Below are positions 15,077 to 22,782 of a stretch of DNA of 34,163 bases, in pieces; the first letter of the stretch is position 1, and each line of letters begins with the position of its first letter. Below the pieces are notes generated by a model, which worked only from the letters and a program-made list of their open reading frames with translations, did no database searches and was not told where the DNA came from. The position numbers were made by a program, and so were the translations under genes. The stretch lies in contig CAYXGT010000019.1 in assembly GCA_964464635.1 (NCBI GenBank), forward strand, positions 1 to 34,163, given 5' to 3'. Source of the DNA: CAYLMG01 sp964464635. Its GTDB lineage: Bacteria > Planctomycetota > Phycisphaerae > Sedimentisphaerales > Anaerobacaceae.

Positions 15077-15688
15077 TCAACGTTTTCTAAACCCTCTGTT
15101 TGAATTTCTCGATAAAATAAATACCGAACCGAAACCTAACAGAAAAACAGCAGCCGGTTCAGGAACCGAAATGAACAGCTCGAAAGAGTCCAGGGTTCCC
15201 GTGTTATTAGGAAACTGGTCATAAATCTGTAATCGCCACTCACCCAAAGTGCTCTCACCATCGAGTATATCCAGGCTATCTCTCGGTCTGAATTGGCCGG
15301 TAAAAGGAGCCTGGCCTGCCGCTATTGATAAAAGTGCCTCATCATCGAATATTGTCTCGGTATAATTAGGGTCAGGAAAATAATCATTCAGCTTATACTC
15401 ATTCAAACAAATAGTGGTCCCTGCGGGACTTACTAAAAGCAACTGCAAATCAAAAGCACTGCTGTGGTTTATATTAACCTTAACATTAAGGTCGCTGATA
15501 ATGTAATCGTCCTCAATATTTATAATGGCGTCAGCCATCTTTCCGTAGTTTTCGCCCGGCACTTCAGGGATTCGCAGGTCAAAAGGGCCGCCGTAAACAT
15601 ATAACGGAACCGCATAAACAGGGCAAACCCAGCCTGCCGCTGTAAAAATGAACGCAGAGAAACAAAAAAAAATCTTGTGAGCGCGCAT
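15077..15688 (-). CDS. Secreted P-domain protein with PEP-CTERM sorting signal
   Basis: 203 residues from the ATG at 15688. A signal peptide (about 1-27, ending VCPVYA) is followed by a beta-rich domain resembling the proprotein-convertase P domain (ISDLNVKVNINHSSAFDLQLLLVSPAGTT, positions about 64-92, and GEWRLQIYDQFPNNTGTLDSF near 149-169). The C-terminus is a PEP-CTERM signal: VPEP (175-178), a hydrophobic helix, then an arginine-rich tail. This implies export and processing by an exosortase (EpsH/XrtA class), which is not in the window. No catalytic protease domain accompanies the P domain. An in-frame TTG at 15694 is a less likely start. The 224-nt gap upstream is A/T-rich with no clear promoter. 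Confidence 0.8.
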   Translation of the reverse strand: MRAHKIFFCFSAFIFTAAGWVCPVYAVPLYVYGGPFDLRIPEVPGENYGKMADAIINIEDDYIISDLNVKVNINHSSAFDLQLLLVSPAGTTICLNEYKLNDYFPDPNYTETIFDDEALLSIAAGQAPFTGQFRPRDSLDILDGESTLGEWRLQIYDQFPNNTGTLDSFELFISVPEPAAVFLLGFGSVFILSRNSNRGFRKR

Positions 15689-15918
15689 TATCAACCAATT
15701 GAAAAAAAACGGCTCTTCTAATTAGGTAAGTTCACCCCTCTTGAAAACTATTATCACCACAATGCGCAAAAAAGCAAGAAAAAAATCATTTTTTTTTACA
15801 GCAAAATTTGATTGAAAAACGGATAAAACAAATGTCGAAACGAAAAATAAACAAAGCTCTGGTAACAAAAAGGCATATGAATGAGATCAATTAAACGCCG
15901 GATGTTATCGATAGTTGC

Positions 15919-17442
15919 CTATTCGACCTCGACGACCGAATTAAAACCTCCAAACGGATTCAGCTCGGTCCGCTCATTATAGGGGTCCTGCTGCCAATGC
16001 CCGTCAACAACGAGACGATATTGATGCTTTCCAGGCGGCAGAGACACTTTCGTCTGCCAGATGCCGCTGTCGCCGACCTTCTGCATCTCAGTCTTTTCCG
16101 GCTGCCAATTATTGAAGTCACCGGCAATCTGAACCTTGCTGGCACGAGGATAAAGGGTTACAAACACCACAGCGGCATTCATTTGGCTGACTCCGTAATA
16201 ATCCGAAAGCTTCTCTTCGGTGCTGAGTGAGACTGCCGGCGTCTCGGGCTCAGCCGGCATCTCAGGTTCAGCCTGCATCTCAGGTTCAATCCTGATAATC
16301 TCTTCAGCAGGTTTTGAAACATCCGCAGACTCGAAAGAGTCAGATTCACTCTGCTCTTCAGCTATACCGGCAGGCGGGCTGATTGAGACAGGTTTTGCTA
16401 TAGCTACCGGCTCAGTCTGGACACCCGATTCCTCCTCTACCGATCGTCTATCAACAACCGGTTCCATCTGGGCTGGTAATTCTTCCTCCACTATCGGCTT
16501 ATCAACAACCGGTCCCGTCTGCGCTGGTAACTCTTCCCCCACTGCCGGTTCTTCAACAACCGGCTCCTCTGCTGCCAAAGCAGGCCTCGCAGATTTCAGC
16601 AGCTCATCTGCACTGCTGCTGATATCATCGAGCTGGCTCGACAAAGAGTTAACAAGCTCGCGCCGCTGCTGCATACTCTCGCAGGCGACAACCTCCTCAG
16701 CCAATGATATAAAATCGGTGCGGCCCTTACTGGCTGGGTCATATTCACCTATCGGCTGACCAAAACTGGCGGCTTCTTTTAACTTCGTATTGAAATTCAC
16801 TATCGTCTTAAACATCCTTTCGCCAAAGCAGGACCTAAGCTCAGCCATAATTTCCCGGGCCATCTTTGTCCTTATATCATACATACTCGCTACAACTCTG
16901 ACGTTAATCTTCTGACCGCACCGCTCGCATAAAATATTCAGCGTCTCAAGCTGCTTGCTCAAACCGTGCAATGAAAAGTACCCGGTCTCCACCGGTACAA
17001 CGACATCGGTAGCTGCCCTGAGCGCATTGAAAGTCAAAAGCCCCACCGCCGGCGGACAATCAACCACCACGTACTCAAATTCCCCTTTAATTTCTCCAAG
17101 GACGTCCCTCAGACAGCCTTCACGCTCGCCGACACCCGCCATCTGCTGCTCGAAGGCCGACAGGTCTATACTCGCCGGCGCCAAATCCAGCCTGTCACTA
17201 ATCTGCCAGAGTATCTCTGTCAGTTTAATAGGCTCGTTTCTGCTTTTGCTTATCAGAACATCGTAAATGCTCTGCTCAATCTGCTCCTCGGGAACAGCAA
17301 GACCAACTGCACAATGCGACTGCGGGTCCATATCAACCAGCAGAGTCTTTTTGCCGAGCTCGGCAAGCGCGCTGGCCAGGTTTATCGATATAGTAGTCTT
17401 GCCGCATCCTCCTTTTTGATTAACGACCGCAATTGTTCTCAT
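15919..17442 (-). CDS. ParA/Soj-type ATPase fused to a C-terminal glycogen-binding (CBM48/AMPK-like) domain
   Basis: 507 residues. The N-terminal domain (1 to about 250) is a ParA/MinD-type ATPase: deviant Walker A KGGCGKTT (10-17), LLVDMDPQSH (34-43), and VVVDCPPAVGLL (around 120). A long acidic, proline-rich linker (about 255-420) contains imperfect repeats such as EEPVVEEPAVGEELPAQ. The last 85 residues (423-507) look like an AMPK-beta-type CBM48: VQIAGDFNNWQP, GIWQTKVSLPPGKHQYRLVV, DGHWQQDP. The ATG at 17442 is preceded by GGGAG; the longer frame to 17502 adds an unrelated 20-residue extension. No parB or parS-like genes flank it, so chromosome partitioning is not implied. It may position polysaccharide-, glycogen- or protein-based cargo; this is inference. 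Confidence 0.88.
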   Translation of the reverse strand: MRTIAVVNQKGGCGKTTISINLASALAELGKKTLLVDMDPQSHCAVGLAVPEEQIEQSIYDVLISKSRNEPIKLTEILWQISDRLDLAPASIDLSAFEQQMAGVGEREGCLRDVLGEIKGEFEYVVVDCPPAVGLLTFNALRAATDVVVPVETGYFSLHGLSKQLETLNILCERCGQKINVRVVASMYDIRTKMAREIMAELRSCFGERMFKTIVNFNTKLKEAASFGQPIGEYDPASKGRTDFISLAEEVVACESMQQRRELVNSLSSQLDDISSSADELLKSARPALAAEEPVVEEPAVGEELPAQTGPVVDKPIVEEELPAQMEPVVDRRSVEEESGVQTEPVAIAKPVSISPPAGIAEEQSESDSFESADVSKPAEEIIRIEPEMQAEPEMPAEPETPAVSLSTEEKLSDYYGVSQMNAAVVFVTLYPRASKVQIAGDFNNWQPEKTEMQKVGDSGIWQTKVSLPPGKHQYRLVVDGHWQQDPYNERTELNPFGGFNSVVEVE

Positions 17443-17551
17443 GGCTTTTCTCCCGCTTTGAGGGCCCATCCAGTGAGCTCTCACAAAACAGAAACACCTC
17501 ACACCAGCTTAAAAAGAGTTCATTTAAGCCGTTCGTCTGTCACAAAATGTA

Positions 17552-17580
17552 AATATACTTAACACTCTATTCGGCAACAA
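17552..17580 (-). promoter_or_regulatory. Possible promoter of the ParA-CBM48 gene
   Basis: Minus strand TTGTTG (17580-17575), 17-bp spacer, TATATT (17557-17552; 5 of 6). The -35 box is weak (3-4 of 6). It gives a leader of roughly 100 nt. Confidence 0.4.
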
Positions 17581-17702
17581 ACCATAAAAACCTTTACTTT
17601 TTATAGGACTGACCGATAAAAAACATCTCTACCAGTATAAAAATCGTGTATTTTGCACTCTCGAACGCCTCTTAAAAACAAACAAGAAAAAACATCCGGC
17701 CT

Positions 17703-17744
17703 GTAAAAAAAATGCCACTCTCATTTGCATTGAGAACGGCATTT
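17703..17744 (-). terminator. Terminator of hsp20
   Basis: On the minus strand AAATGCC (17744-17738) and GGCATTT (17716-17710) enclose an inner TCTCA/TGAGA stem, separated by a symmetric 2-nt mismatch. The hairpin runs into eight T residues. It lies about 30 nt after the hsp20 stop codon. Confidence 0.8.
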
Positions 17745-17774
17745 AATTTTAACAACCGGATTTTTTCGTCCTGG

Positions 17775-18221
17775 CTATTGGCCTTTTACTTTGACCTTAA
17801 CAGCCTTGGCTTTCTCAGCCTTCGGCAGCTTTATTGAAAGCACACCGTCTTTGCAAACGGCCTCAATCTTGTCGGTTTCCACGTCGGCAGGAAGTGTCAG
17901 CTCACGCCGAAAGCTGCCGTATGACCTCTCGAGATGATAGTAGCCTTTTTCTTTTTTCTCCTGCTGCTGTTTCTTCTCACCGGTAATGCTCAAAGTATTG
18001 CCGTGCACAGCTATATCAACGTCGTCGGCCTTACAGCCGGGCACTTCCGCTGTCACAACAACTTCGTTTTCATCCTCGGATACATCCATTGCTGTCCACA
18101 CCCTGCCATCGAGCGCCGTTGTCGGCCAGCTGCCGAAAAATGAGTTGAACAAATCGTCCATTTCCCTGTGAAGAGATGCCAAATCACCTCTATCTCTTTT
18201 TCTATAAGGTATTAGCGACAT
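17775..18221 (-). CDS. Small heat-shock protein, Hsp20/alpha-crystallin family
   Basis: 148 residues. An ATP-independent holdase that binds unfolding proteins and forms oligomers in the cytoplasm. The alpha-crystallin domain spans about residues 40-138 (MDVSEDENEVVVTAEVPGCKADDVDIAVHGNTLSITGEKK, key AEVPG and L-I-GE) and ends with the family signature CKDGVLSIKLPK. The ATG at 18221 lies 8 nt after AGGAGG; an in-frame GTG at 18230 overlaps that ribosome site and is less likely. No CIRCE operator was found upstream. A minus-strand terminator closes the gene, so it is monocistronic. Confidence 0.92.
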   Translation of the reverse strand: MSLIPYRKRDRGDLASLHREMDDLFNSFFGSWPTTALDGRVWTAMDVSEDENEVVVTAEVPGCKADDVDIAVHGNTLSITGEKKQQQEKKEKGYYHLERSYGSFRRELTLPADVETDKIEAVCKDGVLSIKLPKAEKAKAVKVKVKGQ

Positions 18222-18276
18222 ATCAAACACCTCCTTTCAACTCAACCGTTTTGATTCTATTTCCACTTTTCAGCCT

Positions 18277-18305
18277 AAAATAAATATTCGCAAACCTCGT
18301 GCCAA
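18277..18305 (-). promoter_or_regulatory. Possible promoter of hsp20
   Basis: Minus strand TTGGCA (18305-18300), 17-bp spacer, TATTTT (18282-18277; 4 of 6). It lies about 55 nt upstream of the start codon. No heat-shock-specific operator is evident. Confidence 0.4.
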
Positions 18306-18455
18306 ATCACCAGAAACCGCGATTCCTGCTTAAAAAACGGGGAATTAACCCGAAAAGAAGCATTTGGAAAGCGTTCATAACTGCCAAAATGGCAACCTGC
18401 AGGTCTGAAAAAAAATATCTATAGATACAATGTAAGCCTATTCAACATCAACCAC

Positions 18456-19517
18456 TTAAAAGTTTGAGGTGTCTTCAAGATATTTTCTAATATAATCCAG
18501 AAATTCAGATGCGTAAGAGCCGTTTGCAATCCTGTGGTCAACCGCGATAGTCAGGCTCATCTGCTTTCTTATAACAAAGCCGCCGTCATCCGGTACCGGC
18601 AATTCGTTTATCCGCCCGACACCGATAATACTGCACTGGCCGGGAACAACTATAGGAATAAACGAATCAATACCGAAAGAACCGAGATTGCTTATTGTAA
18701 TACAGCCATCCCCAAGCTCTTCTGGGCTAAGCTTGTGCCGCTGGGCCTTTTCGACAAGCTTTGCTCTGTCTGCAGCAATTTCGAAAAAGGTTTTTTTATC
18801 AGCATTTTTTACCACAGGTACGTACAGAACATCAGATACCGAGGTCGCCAGACCTATATTGATATTCTCAGCAAGATTTATAGCCCCGTCACATAATCTG
18901 CCCGACATTAATGGAAAATGTTCCAACCCTGCTGCAACAGCCTTGATAATAAAGTCATTATATGAAATATTTACCTCGCTGTTTCGATTAAGCTCCGCTC
19001 TCAACACCACCAGTTCGGTAACATCAACTTTCGCATTCAAATAAAAACAGGGTATCTGATTTTTAGATTCGAGCATTTTTCCCGCTGTTATTTTCTGCAG
19101 TTTTGTAAGCGGTACAGTGTCACCGAGCTTGATTTGCTTGTCAGCCGCCGACTGCGAATCTCTAATTGCCTCAGCAACGGATTTTTGATTCGCCGGTTCA
19201 AATTCACCCCTGCCATAGTCCTGTTGAGGCGGTATTGCAGCCATTAAAGAATCCAAAAGCCGCTGTGGAATATCTTCATCCCTTTCAGCTAAAAGTAATA
19301 TCGCTGTCCCCACGCCGACTACAAAACCGGGTTCGGCTAAAATATGCCTGACAAAACCGTCAGCCGGTGACTCAATCTCAACGCAGGCCTTGTCGGTCTC
19401 TATCTCGAAAAGAATATCTCCCTTTTTAACCTCGTCGCCGACCTTGACCGAAAAAGCCACTATCGCTGCTTCCTCCATATTTTTGCTCAGCTTCGCCAAT
19501 CTGACTTCTGTTATCAT
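18456..19517 (-). CDS. 2-oxoacid dehydrogenase E2 component (dihydrolipoamide acyltransferase), short form
   Basis: 353 residues. E2 carries acyl groups on a swinging lipoyl arm and transfers them to CoA in pyruvate-type dehydrogenase complexes. The lipoyl domain is residues 1-75, with lipoylated K43 in EIETDKACVEIESP. The catalytic acyltransferase domain starts near 135 (VPLTKLQKITAGKML) and ends with DHRIANGSYASEFL, so catalytic H328 is present but the usual HRxxDG aspartate is N332. I do not see a peripheral subunit-binding domain between the two; the linker (about 80-130) lacks its usual core. The ATG at 19517 is chosen because the lipoyl domain begins there and TGAGG precedes it. No E1 or E3 genes are in the window. 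It is the last gene of the S55 peptidase run, 23 nt after fumarase alpha. Confidence 0.82.
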   Translation of the reverse strand: MITEVRLAKLSKNMEEAAIVAFSVKVGDEVKKGDILFEIETDKACVEIESPADGFVRHILAEPGFVVGVGTAILLLAERDEDIPQRLLDSLMAAIPPQQDYGRGEFEPANQKSVAEAIRDSQSAADKQIKLGDTVPLTKLQKITAGKMLESKNQIPCFYLNAKVDVTELVVLRAELNRNSEVNISYNDFIIKAVAAGLEHFPLMSGRLCDGAINLAENINIGLATSVSDVLYVPVVKNADKKTFFEIAADRAKLVEKAQRHKLSPEELGDGCITISNLGSFGIDSFIPIVVPGQCSIIGVGRINELPVPDDGGFVIRKQMSLTIAVDHRIANGSYASEFLDYIRKYLEDTSNF

Positions 19518-19540
19518 TGCAGCCTCAATTATATTATTTG

Positions 19541-20398
19541 CTAAATAACAGCGAATTTGTGCCGGTGACTGTGACATTCGATATTTACCGCCACCGGCAA
19601 AGAGGCTATATGACAGGCCTCCGTCTCGACCATACAATCAAGAGCCGTCGTCACACCGCCCAGTCCCTGCGGGCCAATATCAAGAGCATTAATCGCCGAA
19701 AGCAAATCCTCTTCAAGCTCGGCATAGAACCCGTCACTGTTTCTCTGACCCAGCTTACGCAAAAGAGCTTTCTTGCTCAGAAGACAGCTATACTCGAAAT
19801 TGCCCCCGATACCAACACCGACAATAAAAGGCGGACACGCATCGGCACCGGCCTCTTTGACAACCTCTGTCACCCAGTCGATTACCTGCCGTCTTTGTGC
19901 GGTCGGCCGAAACATCTTAAATTGACTCTTGTTTTCACAGCCGCCCCCTTTGGCCATAACAGTTATTTTCAGTTTGTCACCACTTACAATTGTCAAATGA
20001 ACCACAGCCGGTGTGTTTGAACCTGTATTCTTCCTCTCTCTGAGAGGCTCGGCAACGACACTGTTTCGCAGGAAACCCTTTTTATAACCGCCGGCCACTC
20101 CCGCATTAATAGCATCAATAATTGTCCTGCCCTTATCAGCCTTAATTACAACCTCGCTGCCGAGCTCGACGAAAACAATCGCAAGACCCGTATCCTGGCA
20201 GAGCGGTATTCTTTCTTCTGCTGCAATGCGGGCATTTTCAATAAGCTGCTGCAGTATCTTCACTGCAGTCCGGCTGCTCTCTTTCTTCGCAGCCTGTTTT
20301 AGCGCTTCCAGCACGTCCGGCGGCAATTCATAACAGAGGCTTTCACAAAGCGATTCGACGGTCCGGACAACTTCTTCAAATTCAATAATTCGAGACAC
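19541..20398 (-). CDS. Class I fumarate hydratase, alpha subunit (TtdA-like)
   Basis: 285 residues, the size of the alpha (N-terminal) subunit of two-subunit iron-sulfur fumarases or L-tartrate dehydratases, which hydrate fumarate to malate using a [4Fe-4S] cluster. Landmarks are IPLCQDTG (C67) and ADACPPFIVGVGIGG (C188), both likely cluster ligands. AKGGGCENKS (150s), GPQGLGGVTTAL (242-253) and a C-terminal NIECHSHR (C275) complete the pattern. The start is a GTG at 20398, two nt after the upstream stop codon, implying translational coupling. The beta subunit expected next to it is absent; an E2 gene follows instead. The tartrate alternative cannot be excluded. Confidence 0.87.
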   Translation of the reverse strand: MSRIIEFEEVVRTVESLCESLCYELPPDVLEALKQAAKKESSRTAVKILQQLIENARIAAEERIPLCQDTGLAIVFVELGSEVVIKADKGRTIIDAINAGVAGGYKKGFLRNSVVAEPLRERKNTGSNTPAVVHLTIVSGDKLKITVMAKGGGCENKSQFKMFRPTAQRRQVIDWVTEVVKEAGADACPPFIVGVGIGGNFEYSCLLSKKALLRKLGQRNSDGFYAELEEDLLSAINALDIGPQGLGGVTTALDCMVETEACHIASLPVAVNIECHSHRHKFAVI

Positions 20399-20400
20399 TC

Positions 20401-22770
20401 TTAACTTCCGATTTTAACCTCGTATGTCTTATAAGCTGTATTGCCGACATCGTCACTGACTTTGACAGAAATGATATGCTCACCGGCCTCCAAATCTTCT
20501 ATCAAAATAACAAACTCCTCCTCCATCGTATCATAGACCAAATCCTCCGGCATAGTGCCGGTCCAGTCGGTATTGCTGTCAACCGTATATTGAACCTGCC
20601 CTATGACGGTAAATTCGTCCGTGACTGTAAGACCCAATGTCACTTTGGTCCTTTGGGCTTTCACATCAGCCTTCGATATCACCGGCGCCGTATTGTCCAC
20701 CACGACAGGGTCGCTGACCCTGCTGCCCGAGAGCTTCGTCGTGCTCGTATTACTCTTTTCGTCACTGGCAGTGACCCTTATCTCATACCTGCCGTCCTCG
20801 ACTGTTTTGCTGTCCCACTCGAAATTCGCCGCCTCGGTCTCATCCTCAATCTCAATCCAGTTGCTTCTGCCGATTTTCCTGAAATCAATCTTATAAACCA
20901 GCTTATCGTCGTTCTCGTCTTCGGCTTTATACTCTATCTTAAAAACTCCTTCTTTGCCTGCCCCCTCGAGCCGGCTTGCCTCGACAGATTCAATCTTCGG
21001 AGCAAGATTAGGAACCATACTGGCAACGGCAATCTCCCTTATAACCGGACTTTCACTGCCGTCAGGGCTTTGAAGAACAAGCTTATATTGACAGAACCTG
21101 CCGACGGGACAGTCAAGCTCAATCGGCTCTTTAACCTCAACCGGCGTGCTCCATTCTGAAAAGCTCGGGTCGTTTACGTCCTTGACGTTGCCGCTCCTGC
21201 ACGACGCCATCACTTTACAGCCGGAAGGTATCTCAGCCTCGATTTGAAGCTTACCCCACCGTGCGGGCTGACCCGCATCGACTAAATCAGAGCTATATGT
21301 GCCCTCCGCAGCGAATCTTTTGCTCAGCTTTATCAGCTTCGCAGGATTCGCCGTGCCCAAATAAACCTCATCACCGTAAACAGCCGCCGCCGTTATCTGC
21401 GATGCCTTTTTGTCCTCATAAACAATCGCCTGCTGTTCCGTCGCCGGCTCGATACTGAAAAGCTGAGCATCGTTACCTGTGCCCACGAAAAGCTGCCCCT
21501 GCCCGCCTCGCGGCGAGGCCGCGGGCTGTTCTGCAAGACAGAATAAAACCGCAACAGCCCTGAACTCCTCTTTCACATAGCCCGCTCCCGTTATCTTATA
21601 TATGTAACTCACCGTTCCCGGCTTCGCACCCTTCGGAATAACCGAAGGTCTTTTTGCCTGTTTTTCATCCGATGCTTTTCTGGAATTTGCTGTCTGAAGT
21701 TTTGTGCTCGTCCCGCTCGTTTTGTTTTCTTCCTCTTCATCGTCGGACGTTTCTTCAGGCCGGCCGGCGGCCAGCGACAATTGTGTCACAAATTTAGCCT
21801 GCGTCTGAACAACCTTCGCAGACGTCGCCGCGGCATACAATTCCATCGCCTCCGTCAAAAGCAAAGCTGTAATTTCAGGCTCGTCACTGTCATACAAAAC
21901 ACTCGCCGTCTTTGTCCGGGGATTTATCTTGTATATAAGACCCCTGCCGTCACCGCCCGCATAGACAAAACCGTCGCTGTCCGCAGTCAGAGCGAGTATA
22001 TTTTTATCCTTGCTTTCATAAATAACCTGCGCATCCTTACCGAAAGAATCGAGCATATAAACCTTGCCTTTCGGCCCGGTCCCAAGGTAGATATTGCCCT
22101 TCGCATCGGTTGTTATGGAAAAAATATATTTGGCGTCATCGGGTTCAAAGATAGTTTCCATCTTACCCGCACTGAAGCGTATAAGCCTGCATCCCCTGCC
22201 GCTTATACCCGCCAGAAGCCTTCCAGACAAATCCGTCGCCATTGCAAAAATATGCTCGTTGGTTAAATGCTCTTCAGCCTCGACTACCTCGCCCTTCTCA
22301 ACATCTTTATCATTGGCATCGTCGCTTTTTTTTGCTTCCTCCGGCGATTCAGCTTCAGACCGGTCTTTCCGGGCGTTCGGCTTGTCACCGTTTTCAATCG
22401 GATAAATCCTTTCCAGCTTTCCAAGGCTGTATTTATAAATTCCGCCGTTGGGGCTTGTGCCGAAATAAATCGCAGGCCCGGTCGCAACGATACAGTTTAT
22501 CGACCACGGTTCATTAATATCCTCGAACTCAGAGACCAGAGCCTCCGCGGAACGGCCGAGCTGAATCGTCCCCTTCGAGCTGACCACAACATCTTCAACT
22601 TCACCCTTGAGCAGCTCCGCCCCGCTGTTATGCCGCGTGATTTTACTATTGACAGCAAAACAATCTAAATCGGCTGTAAAAACTGCAAACAAAAAAACAA
22701 AGGCATAAAACAGCACGATACGGTGACATCTGCCGTTTCTCATCATAGCTTCTCGTATTTTATTCTTCAC
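20401..22770 (-). CDS. Secreted beta-propeller protein with C-terminal Ig-like domains
   Basis: 789 residues. The start is a GTG at 22770 with GGGAG about 6 nt upstream. A signal peptide follows (IVLFYAFVFLFAVFTADLDCFA, about residues 18-40). The N-terminal two thirds show propeller-type repeats: YFGTSPNGGIYKYS, YLGTGPKGKVYMLD, YAGGDGRGLIYKIN and YLGTANPAKLIKLS. They are interrupted by charged low-complexity inserts (about 130-165 and 345-385). The C-terminal part from about 590 reads like two Ig/cadherin-type domains (LAPKIESVEAS and NTAPVISKADVKAQ). It contains one copy of the 26-bp palindrome (21501-21526), read as PAASPRGG. It sits 12 nt after the S55 peptidase gene, so the two are co-expressed. 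Function unknown. Confidence 0.72.
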   Translation of the reverse strand: MKNKIREAMMRNGRCHRIVLFYAFVFLFAVFTADLDCFAVNSKITRHNSGAELLKGEVEDVVVSSKGTIQLGRSAEALVSEFEDINEPWSINCIVATGPAIYFGTSPNGGIYKYSLGKLERIYPIENGDKPNARKDRSEAESPEEAKKSDDANDKDVEKGEVVEAEEHLTNEHIFAMATDLSGRLLAGISGRGCRLIRFSAGKMETIFEPDDAKYIFSITTDAKGNIYLGTGPKGKVYMLDSFGKDAQVIYESKDKNILALTADSDGFVYAGGDGRGLIYKINPRTKTASVLYDSDEPEITALLLTEAMELYAAATSAKVVQTQAKFVTQLSLAAGRPEETSDDEEEENKTSGTSTKLQTANSRKASDEKQAKRPSVIPKGAKPGTVSYIYKITGAGYVKEEFRAVAVLFCLAEQPAASPRGGQGQLFVGTGNDAQLFSIEPATEQQAIVYEDKKASQITAAAVYGDEVYLGTANPAKLIKLSKRFAAEGTYSSDLVDAGQPARWGKLQIEAEIPSGCKVMASCRSGNVKDVNDPSFSEWSTPVEVKEPIELDCPVGRFCQYKLVLQSPDGSESPVIREIAVASMVPNLAPKIESVEASRLEGAGKEGVFKIEYKAEDENDDKLVYKIDFRKIGRSNWIEIEDETEAANFEWDSKTVEDGRYEIRVTASDEKSNTSTTKLSGSRVSDPVVVDNTAPVISKADVKAQRTKVTLGLTVTDEFTVIGQVQYTVDSNTDWTGTMPEDLVYDTMEEEFVILIEDLEAGEHIISVKVSDDVGNTAYKTYEVKIGS
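21501..21526. repeat. 26-bp GC-rich palindromic repeat, copy A (inside the propeller gene)
   Basis: Imperfect palindrome beginning GCCCGCCTCGCGGCGAGG and ending CCGCGGGC; exact reverse complement of copy B. In the gene it encodes PAASPRGG without a stop or frameshift. Confidence 0.75.
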
Positions 22771-22782
22771 GTTCAGCTCCCG

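Larger units (their letters stand above)
17443..17774 (-). other. Gene-free stretch between hsp20 and parA
   Basis: Holds the parA promoter candidate (17552-17580) and the hsp20 terminator (17703-17744). The remaining 17581-17700 is AT-rich with no ORF or repeat that I can support. Confidence 0.5.

Noticed and set aside
15919..17442. Chromosome or plasmid partition locus (parAB)
   Set aside because: Only a ParA-like protein is present, fused to a carbohydrate-binding domain; no parB, parS-like palindrome cluster or replication gene flanks it.
18222..18455. CIRCE heat-shock operator upstream of hsp20
   Set aside because: No TTAGCACTC-N9-GAGTGCTAA-like inverted repeat could be found in this stretch.
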